64,000 nucleotides of DNA from Mikania micrantha (lineage: Eukaryota; Streptophyta; Magnoliopsida; Asterales; Asteraceae), in the NCBI GenBank assembly GCA_009363875.1, contig CM018689.1, forward strand, positions 53,135,741-53,199,740, read 5' to 3'. The notes under the pieces were generated by a model. That model saw only the letters and a list, made by a program, of their open reading frames with translations, was not told the origin of the DNA and searched no databases. Position 1 is the first letter of the stretch. Each line of letters starts with the position of its first letter. This document shows positions 22,384 to 34,102 of this stretch, piece after piece. Made by a program: the position numbers and the translations under genes.

Positions 22384-24000
22384 TGATATCAGAGCTCAAA
22401 ATCAAGACATGTGACATGTGTGGAAAATACCATACATTAAAACCGAGGAAATTTTGATCAGAAAAACTGTGAAAGTTTGTAATTCGATTAAAAAGTGATC
22501 GAATCCGTTAAGTTAGTCACATGCTAGAGAAGAATTAATTAGGAGAACCTATACAATCTTCAAAATTTTGATCTAAGGGTTGATCAAAATCCAAACAAGA
22601 TCAGGTGCAACTTCGTTGGAATTTTGTGGAGTTACTATCGACACAGAAATCCCCACAAATTGTGTTGTCTTCTCGTGAAGGAAAAAAAACAAGATTTAAA
22701 GGGGACGGAACGCAAAATTTTGGATAACGTACATGAAAATCAAGATTATCAAACATCCAAGAATTCAGATAACTTCTCCTCCTGTTAGAAGACCCACCTT
22801 TTAATGGGGACGAATATTGAGTTTAATCTCGGGCTCTGAACCGATACGGGGCGTAGTTTTTACAGCAAATAAGTTGTTTTTTGCGCATAAGGTGCAGCTC
22901 TTCCGAGGGTGGCGTCCTGTAAAACGGGTTATTGCTTCCATGAGGAAGTGGTCTTCCGAGGCATGCTGGCGTGATGCATATGCCACGACGTTACGTTCGG
23001 TTGTTGCTGGTCAAAAAAAAATCAAACATCCAAGAAAGTAATCTAATGGTTAAAATGTAGAAGACAAACTAGCAGGTTCAATTCACTTAGGGTGATTTTC
23101 TATGAAGCTATCAACCCGGGTCAAGATGGGTGTGGGTCAGGATGAGTTTTAAAAAAAATCAGGTTGTGTTTAAAACTTTAAATGAGTCGCTTATAAAAAA
23201 ACATCAATTCAACTCAAGTTAAATGAGTTTTAATGAAACAAATAGTTTATTTGAATATTTTTAATGATTTTATCATTAAATATATAATTAATCATTTTTA
23301 CTTGCTTGAATTCATTGTATTCACATAGTTTTTAAGTTACACATCTTGACCCGCATTGTGTTTAAGTGTTACCCATATCAACCCATTTTATGACATAATG
23401 TTATCCATTTCAATCCAAAACACAATAATTCTTACCCAAGTATACCAAATTTTCTTATTATGGCCTTATGAGTCAGCATTGTCAGGTATAGTTCCTCCCA
23501 GTTAATTAGATATTGACGGACCGGGAATTCCACACAAGTGGGTTTCTACGGATATAAAAAAAAATCAATATTATCTAAAGTTTATTATTGAAGTCGGTAG
23601 AATTTTTGGTGCGTGAACTTAATTTCAAAAAGTAGGCGGCTCAAAGTTTTAGGAAGAAAAGCAATATACAATTTGCTTGTGATACATTTATTTTTTATAC
23701 AAATTCTAACATGTGTTTCGTGCTGGGAAAAAAAATGAGGACAAACAGAGCAATCAGAGATGGCAGCCAACAACAATAATGTTATTGTACCAAAAAAAAA
23801 CAATCGACTTAGCACTACAATGCCCAAAGTTGACATCAACCAATTGGGCAATCATTGTAGAATCTATCTTGAAAGAATACGGGTTACATGTGGCCATCAA
23901 ATCGACAACCGGAGGAGCAATCGACCTAGCTTGCACAAGCTTTTACTCTCCGATCTTAGCTTGCACCGCGAAGATATACTGCAAGATGACAGACTGACGT
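22384..24000 (+). mobile_element. Copia retrotransposon remnant (PBS-like site and gag start)
   Basis: TGATATCAGAGC at about 22384-22395 resembles the initiator-Met tRNA primer-binding site of plant copia elements. A leader of about 1.3 kb follows. A gag-like N-terminus at about 23761-23997 includes ATGGCAGCCAACAACAAT and the phrase PKLTSTNWAIIVESILKEYG, characteristic of copia Gag, with a frameshift near the A-run at about 23795. Sequence after 24000 no longer resembles a retroelement, so protease, integrase and RT are absent. The leader is interrupted by the retroposon at 22764-23020 and by a tRNA-like or hAT-like repeat at about 23040-23440. Confidence 0.5.
22764..23020 (+). mobile_element. 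Retroposon with perfect 16-bp TSD
   Basis: A 257-bp insert ending GTTGCTGGTC plus an eight-A tail is flanked by identical direct repeats ATCAAACATCCAAGAA (22748-22763 and 23021-23036). This is target-primed reverse transcription by L1-type machinery. The body is more GC-rich than its surroundings and has no clear A/B boxes, so it may be a 5'-truncated LINE or another reverse-transcribed RNA. Confidence 0.85.
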
Positions 24001-24981
24001 CATTTTAAAAAGGTAGCAAATTCGAGTATTTAGTAGTAAATTCGAGTATTAGTATCAAAATGAAGGAGAGATCGAACGAATTATTAATCCTAATAACATC
24101 AATTTGGGTACCTAAGTTGCAGAAATTATAGATTATAACATTATATGTCTTTTTAATATTTTTTATTCTAAATTATAAAAAGTCTATCTTTTAAGTGATT
24201 AATGAAAATGGCCTTTTACGGTATCTAAATTAGGTTAAGGGACGTTAATTTGTAAAAAGGGTGAGAAAGATTAAAAAAAATAAAAGTTAGTTCAAACGGA
24301 CTTTGATTGAGCTCATTTCAACGACATTGAAGCCACATCGTCAAGTCCTAAACCATAAATCATAAACCATAAACCTAAATCCTAAAGCTAAATCTTAAAA
24401 ACAATAACGAGCAGAAAAGACACCATGACGGGCCAGAAGAAACAGTGGACTGAAAAAACATAAATTTTAAAAATTAAAGTTAAATATAAAAGCTAAACCC
24501 AAAAACCTAAATCCTAAAGCTATACACTAAATCAGAGATTATAAAACTGAATCGTAAAATTAAACCATAAAACACAATGATGATCGGAATATACATATTC
24601 ACAAACAAATAGACACAGTGAGTTATAAAACAAAAATTTTAAGATATAAAAGATATACTTTAGGATCTAAACCATAAAACATAAACCTTAAAGTTAAACC
24701 ATAATACTCACAACAACGAGCATGATAGACACAATAATGATGAGCAGTAAACACATAGCGATGACTGAAAAAACACAATGAGCTGAAAACATATATTTTA
24801 TAACCTACAAGTTAAACCGTTAAATTTAAACTCTAAAGCTAAACCTAAAAGTTAAGATCGTAAAATTCAACAAGCCGATTACAACGCCGCTACAATGAGT
24901 TCATTTAAAGTTCATTTAAGTGAGTTGTAAATGGCTAAAAAAACATTTTCACACATTTTACAAATAAACCCTTTATACTAA
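24001..24981. repeat. Decayed tandem repeat of AAACCATAAACC/ACAATGA type
   Basis: From about 24340 to 24870, phrases such as CCTAAATCCTAAAGCTAAA and CACAATGAGCTGAAAACA recur at irregular intervals of roughly 120-130 bp. No coding sequence. The flanks (24001-24340 and 24870-24981) are plain AT-rich DNA. Confidence 0.5.
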
Positions 24982-25378
24982 GGCCTTATTTGTGATTGCT
25001 TATTTAACTTTAAAAGGACTTTTTTTTTTCAAAAGTGCTTATTAACTTATGACTTTTTGAAATAAAGATTTTAAAAATGTGTTTGGATTAGTTTTTCCAA
25101 AATGAATTTTCAAAATGACCAAAAATGACATTTTTTATTAACACTATTTTAAGGTTATTGGATAAAGTGTAAAAAGTGGGATAGATTTGTAATTTTATGT
25201 CAATAAGTCATAAGCTATTTTGAAAAGCTACAATTTTTAGCTCTTAAAAAACAACTTATTACTCTTTTATAAAAAGTTATTTTCAAAAGTCATTTTAGAG
25301 TTGACAAAACAACTTATCAACTTGTTGGCTTTTTGTAAAAGCCAATAAATCAATAAGTTGTTAATCCCAAACATGGCC
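24982..25378. mobile_element. Tourist-like (PIF/Harbinger) MITE, TSD TAA
   Basis: The ends are GGCCTTATTTGTGATTG and, on the complement, GGCCATGTTTGGGATTA, flanked by TAA (24979-24981 and 25379-25381). Sequence inside both arms is complementary (AATAAGTTG / CTTATTAACTT). It is 397 bp and non-coding. Short TIRs plus the 3-bp TAA duplication are diagnostic of PIF/Harbinger MITEs. Confidence 0.8.
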
Positions 25379-25381
25379 TAA

Positions 25382-25887
25382 AACCCAACGCTTTCATTTT
25401 ATTCAAAGAAGTTAGAAGGTTGAAATCCTTTTAACAAGTCAAATAAATAATTGTGCCTGATTAAAAGCCTTCTTCTTCTTCTTTTTTTTTTTTTTCTGAA
25501 AGTATTTTTTTTTCCGATAAAAAGTAGTAGTGTGGACATGAAAGACGTGAAATTACATTTTTGCCCGTAGATTTTCACGGGAAGGTACATTTTGGGATGT
25601 CAAAGTGCAACTTTTTATGAAGTCCGTGGAGGAGACACTTGACATTTTTACAAAAATATCGGGCCGACCTTAACTAAAGTTTAATACAATTACGGGTCAA
25701 ACTTGTTAACTTTGAATTAGGTCATTACTCATTACTTCTTTTAGAAACTTGTTTTTGCAAGGACTGGACTAGAACAAAATTGGCAATTAAAAAAATTAAC
25801 AATTATTTATAATTAATATATATATTAAAACACAACCAAAAGGAATAGTGTAAATATTAATATTATATTCAAATAGTAAACATATAT

Positions 25888-25935
<48 letters not shown>

Positions 25936-26214
25936 TAGTATAGATACTATACATATGCATATATATAGTGAAAAAATCGTGGTTCTCTCTATGTTTGCTT
26001 ATAAAGTTAGTTTTTTTATAATTCAATCAATTGGTTGCCGGTGAGAATATTTTGTGGGTAATATTTTCTATTTTTCGTAACATAGTTGTATGGATTTTGT
26101 ATGATTTTATGTTTTAATGAGAAATTAGTATACAATTCGTGATGAGAAATTTGATTTTACCATTCAACTTATATTTCTACAAAAGATATATAATACACAT
26201 TATCAGGATTGCAT
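25382..26214. other. Intergenic; TA microsatellite
   Basis: Holds a CTT/poly-T tract (about 25470-25515) and a long TA repeat (about 25890-25930). The right part probably belongs to the Helitron that ends at 26254. No gene. Confidence 0.5.
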
Positions 26215-26222
26215 TGCAATAA

Positions 26223-26254
26223 CCCGCCGCAACGCGCGGCGGGGAAAAACCTAG
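26223..26254 (+). mobile_element. Helitron 3' terminus (plus strand)
   Basis: GC-rich hairpin CCCGCCGCAACGCGCGGCGG (from 26223), a short A-run, then CTAG (26251-26254) followed by T. The 5' end was not identified. Confidence 0.7.
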
Positions 26255-26539
26255 TTATATAATAAGGAGGAGCTGGATCAAATACATATAGTACTTATCT
26301 TACAAAACGTAAGATGGAATCTGGACCATTTAATTAAACTAATCAATGGGTAAGATCTAGTGGTCTCCACTTTATACAACTTTCTCCACAAACAAGCGTA
26401 CAAAATAGCTAGGTCAAAAGACTCGTTTTTTAAAAATTAAATAACTTTTACATGCTTTATAATTTTTTTTAAAACAATTACACCTTAAATTGAGAATTTT
26501 ATTATATTTAATTTGAGTATACTATTGTTATAGTTTTCT

Positions 26540-26800
26540 TAAGTTTTTTTACGTGGTCCGGGATTTTTATGCTTGGTACATAATTATTGGTACGTGATTA
26601 TGCAGTTGATCCTTTGATCATTCATGTTAAATGACGATTCGTGATTTTCATATAACGTGGTCAATGATTATTGGTCCGTTATTATACATATTGTCCTTGA
26701 TTATGTGTGTTAAAATACGGTATGTGATTGTTATATAATGTGGTCCGTGATTATTGGTCTGTGATTATCCCGATGGTCCTTGATTATGTGGCTTTCTATG
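26540..26800. repeat. Diverged tandem repeat, GTGGTCCGTGATTATTGGTC type
   Basis: Three related units start near 26550, 26654 and 26737, sharing ACGTGGTCCGTGATTATTGG and GTCCTTGATTATGTG phrases, with a period of about 85-105 bp. Non-coding. Confidence 0.6.
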
Positions 26801-27366
26801 TTTAACACATTAATTTAATTTATACGTTAACTGTCCACTGTATAATAATGACAAAATTGAAAGCTAAAATATTACATAAACATCACTTGAATCAATAATC
26901 ATGATAAAAGAAATAGACAAAAAAAAACAACAAAAAGACATGAGTAATTATATTTACATATTAAAACAAATTAAAATTAAAATGAATAGTAAAAATTAAT
27001 AATGAATGTAGATATATTATAAGAAAATGAATATTATACAGAATAATATGTGTGTATATATTACATATATTTGATTAGAATTTTAAGTTTTTTTAACTTT
27101 GAAAAGTTGCAAACAAAGATGATAGAACTAAATTTGATAGATTTGATTAAAAATTTGAGTTTTTATTAAATTTGAGAGATTTGCTCAGATGTTTAGATTT
27201 TTGTTTTAATTTAACCGATTGTTTGATGTGAGAAGGTTGATATGAGTAATTTCTCTATTACTTTTGTAACATATTTGTGTGGATCTTGTATTTTGTTATG
27301 TAAATTATGCTTATGCATATGAATTATAATACATGTTCTTGAGAATATATCGTGATAACCCGTCGC

Positions 27367-27627
27367 AACACGCAAGATGAAAAAACCTAGTTTATATACA
27401 ATTATAGAAGGATTAGAAGAACTCGATTGTAAAATAGAACATGAATCAGTAAGCCCCAAAGCAATGAAATTATTTGTTTAAACCTAGTTTATATACAATT
27501 ATATTGTGTTTAAACACGCAAGATGAAAAAACTTAGTTTATATACAATTATAGAAGGATTAGAAGAACTCGATTGTAAAATAGAACATGAATCAGTAAGC
27601 CCCAAAGCAATGAAATTATTTGTTTAA
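27367..27627 (+). repeat. 146-bp tandem duplication carrying a Helitron end
   Basis: The segment starting AACACGCAAGATGAAAAAAC at 27367 recurs at 27513 with near-perfect identity for about 115 bp. The first copy contains a decayed Helitron 3' end (CTAG at 27387-27390 followed by T). In the second copy this is CTTAG. A third partial copy of the post-CTAG flank lies at about 27482-27504. Confidence 0.8.
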
Positions 27628-28383
27628 TATTTTTATAAATTAAATGGGCATTTTTGATACATATAGGGGAAGGTTCATAAGAAAATTCTTTATTTCGGAG
27701 AAATCAAAGAAAACTCATACTTACCAATAACTTAAAAAAAATCATATTTTTTTATTAAAAGGTTAAAAATGTTATAATAAGAAATAAAATTTTAATAAAA
27801 ATATGTAAATTACGAAGTTATACATATGTAACTCAAAAAGTTACGCATGTAACTCATAAAGTTACACATATGTAACTAGTATGTGTAACATACAAGTTTC
27901 ATATACGTAAACATGATATACATTTGTTTCTTAATATTTTTTTATTTTTTATACATTTCTTACCTTATAATAATAGGAAATAAAAAAGAAAAATGAAAAT
28001 AATTGGCAATTATTATGATTAGTTTTCTCCAAAATGATGGTTTTAAATAAACTCTCTCCTATACATACATATATGTATTATGATTATTATGATTAATTTT
28101 CTTATTTTGAATAAAATTAAGAAAATCCGATCTTATAAAGAAACTTTAAACTTTATCAGAGACTTTTATTTGAAATCTTGAAAATAAATATGTAGGATAC
28201 ATTAAACCACATTAAAATTGCTTTGATTATTCAAAATCAAAATCTTTTATTAAGTTTAATGTAAACATATTTATATTCAAAATTACAGTTTGATGGCTCC
28301 AATAGAATTTAAGAATTTTCTTCTAAGATGAGATTTACATCAGATAAATAAATAAATATATATAATTTGATCAGTTTCTTTTT
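27628..28383. other. AT-rich intergenic DNA, no gene
   Basis: Low-complexity AT-rich DNA with a small run of GTTACACATATGTAACT-like inverted phrases near 27820-27880. Nothing else recognised. Confidence 0.5.
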
Positions 28384-28605
28384 TGAACGCCCAACTAATT
28401 AAAGGCCGGATAATCCGTACGCGACCCCAATGGCTAAAAAATGCCCAAGCTGGCCACTAGTCCAGATGGGCGGAGCCCCTAGCCCACCAGCCAGCAATCC
28501 CGAAGAAACCCGGTCCAAGCACCCGCCCAAAGACACGACGGTGATAGACCGATAAAACCGGGTGTGATCAAGAATTGAATCCATGATCCGGTTATCTTAC
28601 CACTT
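28384..28605 (-). mobile_element. tRNA-derived SINE-like retroposon
   Basis: A GC-rich island in AT-rich DNA. On the minus strand it begins with GTGGTAAGATAACCGG (A-box-like) and GGATTCAATTCTTG (B-box-like). It ends TTGGGCGTTCAAAAAAG, the same GTTCAAA tail as the other retroposons here. The open frame within is incidental. Boundaries are approximate and the target duplication is unclear. Confidence 0.5.
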
Positions 28606-28877
28606 TTCTTATACCTCTATCTTATTAGTAGGATAAGACATTATTGCTAATTAGATCAGATTAATATATAATAAATATGGTGTTTATCTAGATTAATAGT
28701 AAAATATTACTGGATTAGTGGGATCTGTGCAAGACCCATCATCCACTTTAAAGAAAAGTAGTATTATTAGGACAATGCGAATGTGGGAGCATTGACACAC
28801 ATAATTGCCTGTACGGACAAAGTAAGTTTCCCAATTGCAACGAACTTTAACTTTACCTAATTACCAATGCCATTTTC

Positions 28878-29109
28878 ATTTGGCTTTTTACTAGCGGTAC
28901 CCTTTCACTTTTCAAATAATACTACTTTTAATAGGTTCAAATCCCTCTTGAAGAGATTAGGGGTTCTTGAGAGGTCAGGAGATTTTTCGGTGCGGTTTCT
29001 TTCTGGGGTGGTGGTGAGGTCTTGACGGAGGTCATGGTAACTAGACCTTAGTGACGTGGCCTGAAAATCAGTGGTTCACACGTTGAGATCAAATGTCGTT
29101 AAAAAAAAA
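28878..29109 (+). mobile_element. SINE with A/B boxes, poly(A) and 15-bp TSD
   Basis: Flanked by ACCAATGCCATTTTC (28863-28877) and ACCAATGTCATTTTC (29110-29124), one mismatch. An A-box-like TACTAGCGGTACCC lies at about 28889-28902, and the near-consensus B box GGTTCAAATCCC at about 28934-28945. The body ends GTCGTTAAAAAAAAA. At 232 bp it has the normal size of plant SINEs. A truncated relative lies at 19963-20095. Confidence 0.85.
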
Positions 29110-29124
29110 ACCAATGTCATTTTC

Positions 29125-29794
29125 CCATCTATGCAAACCACCAACCCTAACATAGTAGCGTTGATACAAAATGCATAGTTGCTTGTTAGATTTTTAATGG
29201 TTATTAAAATGTTATCTTTTTATGATTTATTGTCTTTGAAAAGTTAAAATATAACTTAAGTATAAATAGTTGAAAGATTAGCTTTTAATGTTATCTTTTA
29301 ACCATTAAGACTTATGATTATCTTTTAATCGCTAAGAAATGATAATCTATTAAAAGATAGTCTCTTAATAATCATTAAAAGACTATTAAATATTCTTGTA
29401 GTAATAATAATGATGTAAAAACAAAAATATGGTTAAATTAGTTGCAAGGATTTTATCATCAATAACGTGCAAGATCTAAGTCGATTCATAGTAGGTAGTT
29501 CAAATGTATATTTTGTTGGTTAAAATTGGAAAGTATAATCACTTTTAAAAGTAAAAAATGTTAATTAATAAAAAAAAAACGTTCACTTAGTTCAAGAAGA
29601 ATGCCCAAGATTTGAAAAGATGTTCAAGCACAGATGATTAAGCTTCTTTGATTGGTGATCCTTTTTGCTATTATGCATTCTTGTGTTTAACTATATTCTA
29701 GCAACTTGCTAATTTGTATGTACTTTTATGTTTATTATTATCTTCTGTCCTTAAAAAATGATGATTAAGCTTGGGTTGAAAGTTTGTTTATTGC
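29125..29794. other. Intergenic, no gene
   Basis: AT-rich. A weak inverted repeat built from CTTTTAATGGTTA and CATTAAAAGAC phrases occupies about 29200-29390. No coding signal. Confidence 0.45.
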
Positions 29795-29898
29795 TAAGGC
29801 TATGGCACCACGTAGGCGCCACATAATCAACTAATACCATCACCCCTTATCACTCCACATCATCTTTTATTATGTTATCCATCACTCCACGTCATCAC

Positions 29899-31134
29899 CT
29901 GGGGCGGATCTATGCTTCGGAAACGGGTTCACCGGAACCCACCGTGAATCGAAGCGTTAATAGGAAAAATTTTTTTTTAAAGGGTTAAAAAATAGAGTGA
30001 ACCCATTAGTATTTTGAAGGTGAATCCCAAGCATATAATATACAAGTAGTCTAGTGGTAAGGGAATCCTGGTTTTATCTCGTAGGTCACAAGTTCCAATC
30101 CTGCTCCTGTTTTTTTTTTCTTTCTTTTTTCCAGTTTTTTTTAATATTTGTGGGGTTATCCTTTCAGCTTTTCTGCCCAAAATAAACCCCCGCCCCCCCC
30201 CCCCCAATTTTGATTCACGCTTCATTTTTAAAACTTCCCCAAAAATAAAACCTAAAAACCCTACTCGGCTACTCAACTAAAGAAAAGTTACAAGCGTATC
30301 GACTTGATGGTTTTGACTTACTTATGAAAGATGTAACTTCATTTTGTGACGAACATGAGATTGAAGTGGTAAACATGGAAGAAGAGTATGTTGACCCAAA
30401 ATATCGAAGAAGAAAGACTAACATCACCAATCGTCACCATTATGTGGTTAGTAATTTCAACACGGTTCTCGATATGCAAATTCAAGAGTTTGGCAACCGT
30501 TTTAGTGAGGTAACCACTGATTTGCTTACTTGTATGAGTTCTTTGAGCCCATATGGTAATTTTAATGCATTTAATGATCTTAACTTGCTAAAGTTAGCCG
30601 AGATGTATCCGTATGATTTTGATGATGCTAAAAAAGACAAGTTTATGCATGAACTAGGCCACTACATTTCTAATGTGAAAATTGATAAGCGGTTTGCTAA
30701 CTTGAATGGAGTAATTGATCTTGCCAAATGTATGGTGGAAACAAGAAATCATATTACTTATCCGTTGGTTTATCATTTAATAAAGTTATCCCTAGTTTTA
30801 CCCGTTGCAACAGCAAGTGTTGAACGATGTTTTTCATCTATGAAACATTTGAAGATGGATTTGCGTAATAGGATGAGTGATGGCTACTTAAATGATGCTA
30901 GCATTTCTTATGTTGAAAGAGAGTTCTTACAACAAGTTTCAGTCGAATATGTGATGCAACGTTTTCAAAAGATGAAACCACGAAGGGAGCAATTATAGGT
31001 ATGTTTTCCTTTATTAAATTTTTAACTACTATCGTATTTAAATTATCCGACCCGGATTTTTTTACCGCGTTTTATCTAATTGAGAAGTCTTAACATAGTG
31101 AACCCACTGAAATAAATTCATGGATCCGCCACTG
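29899..31134 (+). mobile_element. hAT deletion derivative, TSD GTCATCAC
   Basis: The left end CTGGGGCGGATCTATG and the complement of the right end CAGTGGCGGATCCATG are inverted repeats. The flanks GTCATCAC at 29891-29898 and 31135-31142 are identical. It retains only the C-terminal part of the transposase (30279-30998). A tRNA-like stretch at about 30048-30110 has a TAGTCTAGTGGTAAGG A-box and an AAGTTCCAATCCTG B-box-like element followed by a T-run. It may be a SINE captured in or inserted into the element. Confidence 0.88.
30279..30998 (+). pseudogene. hAT transposase C-terminal fragment (dimerisation domain)
   Basis: An open frame of about 239 codons continues upstream of the first Met (30324) through KEKLQAYRLDGFDLL. 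The sequence matches the C-terminal half of TTF/MYM-type hAT transposases. It has a cysteine-poor helical region, then the hATC dimerisation signature YPLVYHLIKLSLVLPVATAS and ERCFSSMKHLKMDLRNRM, ending about 30 residues later. The N-terminal zinc finger and first catalytic residues are absent, so it is inactive, although the surviving frame is free of stops. Unlike the hAT in the MULE it shows no BED finger, so it is a different hAT lineage. Confidence 0.85.
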
Positions 31135-31310
31135 GTCATCACTACCTTTTTCCCCCCTTTTCTCCTCCTTCTTCTCCTTCACGACGTGAAGGTGCTCACA
31201 GGCTTGCCACCACCTGGTGGTCACGCCCCATATGTTATGGTCCATCACGTGAAAGGGGGCGTGATGGAGGGTGGTCAAGCCCCTCTCACGCTGCATAACA
31301 CATAGCCTAA

Positions 31311-34071
31311 TGAGTTCTATATTTTCACTTTCATCATTAAATTTCTAAATAAGGTTTATCACACATTTATTTTTTTTATTTTAACACTTAACCGACCTTA
31401 TATGTCTTGTATATACTAATACATGGCGTACATGATATCACCGACACCACACATGTGTGGCATCCTTAAATTCCACTTAATCCCATCTAACAGTTGAGTT
31501 GTATGTGAAGTATAATTTTATGTGTCACTTGTATGGTTTTTTAAACTTGGTGAATTTGTTTGTTATTTGACAAGGTATATGTGTAGTATAGGGTTATATG
31601 ACTCATTTAGCAAAAAAAAAAAATTATATGTGCAGTATAACCGTATATGTCACGTTAGACCTCAAACCCTAAATGTCTTACAGATGATCATTCATGGCAT
31701 AAACATAATTCTAAAACAAAAAAACAAGCTACATAGCAGTGGAAACAATGTCTCATGCAATGTAATGAAAAGTCTTAACATTCAATAGATAATCCATGAT
31801 TAAACAATTCGATAAGTTTAAAACAAATCATAATGTACCTAGATAGGAATGTCGGTATTTAGGGCGCGGGTAGCTTCACTAGTCGGGCAAAAATTTTTGT
31901 CATCAATCTAACCTACAATTATTATAGTTACATGCAAAATTCAGCGTTGGTAGGTGAGTTCTACTATTCTAATAGAAAATTTTTCAACGCATACATAGTT
32001 TTTTAGATTAAAAACATATTCAAAATTAAGTACACTTTTCTCAAAATCATGACATATAAAAACACACTTTAGAAATAAAGTATGTGTATAAAAATCTAGT
32101 GTAGTTTAAAAAATTATTTTAAAACATTTATATATTAATAGTATACTTATATTAAAGATAAAAAAATGCTTGATTTTATGATTTATTTTTAGTTAAAAAA
32201 TAATATTGTGTGAAGTTATAAATGTTTAAACAAGTGAGAAAAAATTGATAAAAGTTAACAAAAGATGTTGTAACAAAAAGTTTACAAAGAATCCTTTTTA
32301 ACTCTTATCTTGATAGAAAACTTACACTTATACATTTTTTTGACAACAATATTCTAACAAAACTATGAATTCTTATTTGATCCCTTAATTAATATCTTTT
32401 TGTGTGTGTAAGAGATTTGATTAAAACTCAAAAGCTAATAAATAAATTATAGTCTTTTGCTCATTTTAATATTTATCACCTAAAAGTAAATAAAGTAATA
32501 TTATTTATTCCGTGAAAGAAAATACATATACACTTCCAATTAAACCATCATACAATAATATTATTCTTTTTCAGCAATATTAGTGAACATGTTAATTTTC
32601 ACACGACTTCGATTTTTTAATTAATATTATTTACATGTTTGATAAGCTTATTAATAATTAAAACTTTGGACATTTTTTATTAAATTAGTCAAAGTTCTAT
32701 AAAAGTCATTCACTATTTATAAACGTGCAAGCGAATTCAATTGGTTGAAAGAATGTTCTTATAGCGATATGTTCCAACAAGTTTTCAAGTAGTCCATTCA
32801 AATAATTAGAATGGCAAGGCCTTCACTTTCAAAAAAATAAAAATAGAAATAAAAAATTATATATATGTGTGTATATAATCTTGTTATATCAACTAGGAAA
32901 TTAAAAAAACAGATATTTAAAAAAATTATTTTTTTTAAAATGACGGTTGATGCAACGGCAATACCGTTGTCTCAGAGTGCAGTGATTAAGCATCGAAACA
33001 TTAGCGTTACACTAATGTTACAATTACAGCGGTACATTTTTCAGTGGCATTAGAAAGGCTCCTCCGTGCTGCGATTGTAGCGGAGGCTCCACCCAACCCT
33101 CTTGAGCTGGTTGGAGTCGAAGACTCGTCAACCAACCATTCCAGGGAAAACTGGGCAGGAAGTTTTAACCTTGTCGCGTAAAACCCTTTTAGCTCGGACA
33201 CAAAGCCCGGTGATAGCCCGGATCGCGCGTCATTGCCATGTCTTACAAAATTTTAACAACAATGAAAATTGAATCTACAACCTAGAAAGTATAAGATATT
33301 GACCAACTTACGGTTACCTTTCAAAAGGTTAGAATCTAACAATTATATTAATCTCAAATGATTTCCACTCACACATAAAAAAAATAAAAAAATCAAGAAG
33401 TAAAAACAAGAAAAAAGTGTGGATCTTATAATGTAACTTAGTTATAAAAAACTCGTACACATATACATATACATACCTACTTATGTGTATGTATTTAGGT
33501 GTGTATGTATGTGAGTATATATGTGTTTATGTCAGTGTAGAATGTATATGTATGCATGTATTTAAAAACAAATGAGAAAGAATTTCCTTAGAAGTTCATT
33601 TTACATAGAAAGATTAAAAAAATAATCAAAATTACACATATTTAAGGCAATGATTGTGGTCAAAGTGAGAAAAAATGAAGAACAAGTATTATAGAAAAAG
33701 AACATTTTTTTGACTTTTTTTTATCTTATATTCTAAAACAATTTTAAATGAGACATATACATGTCCAAATAGGTTTAATTAGAAGCCCCACCCTCATTCT
33801 AATTATGATAACTTAGAAAGGGATAGGTTGTTTTTGGTTAATGACTATATTTAAAAGCTAGAATCTTTATTTATCAATACAATATAAGTTGGAAAGACCC
33901 ATAGAGTGTAAAGGAGTATTAAAAGAGATTAGACATGGTGTCTCCAAGTGATCTACAAACAAATAATGAGGTTTTAATTATCATGTTTTTGTTGAATAAA
34001 AAAGTAGTGTCCATGATAACAACAATAAAAAAAATGTTTAAGTTGATTTATACATACAGTTTAATTATAAA
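31311..34071. other. Intergenic; one GC-rich island, no gene
   Basis: Mostly AT-rich. An island at about 32940-33240 has a minus-strand frame of 64 codons (33201-33007) with no family I recognise, and two small inverted repeats (ACGGCAATACCGT; a CTCCG/CGGAG stem near 33060-33090). It could be a captured gene fragment or retroposon. The remainder shows ACAT/TGTA microsatellite-like sequence (about 33455-33550). Confidence 0.4.
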
Positions 34072-34102
34072 CTAGGTTTATTCTCCTGCGTGTTACGGCG
34101 AG
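34072..34102 (-). mobile_element. Helitron 3' terminus (minus strand)
   Basis: On the minus strand a hairpin CTCGCCGTAACACGCAGGAG (34083-34102) is followed by sequence ending CTAG (34072-34075) and T. Confidence 0.65.

Larger units (their letters stand above)
29798..31307. mobile_element. PIF/Harbinger-like MITE split by an hAT
   Basis: The ends are GGCTATG at 29798 and CATAGCC at 31301-31307, flanked by TAA (29795-29797 and 31308-31310). Removing the hAT at 29899-31134 and one copy of its TSD leaves about 266 bp with CACG/CGTG-rich arms. The terminal match is only 7 bp, so the class is tentative. Confidence 0.55.
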
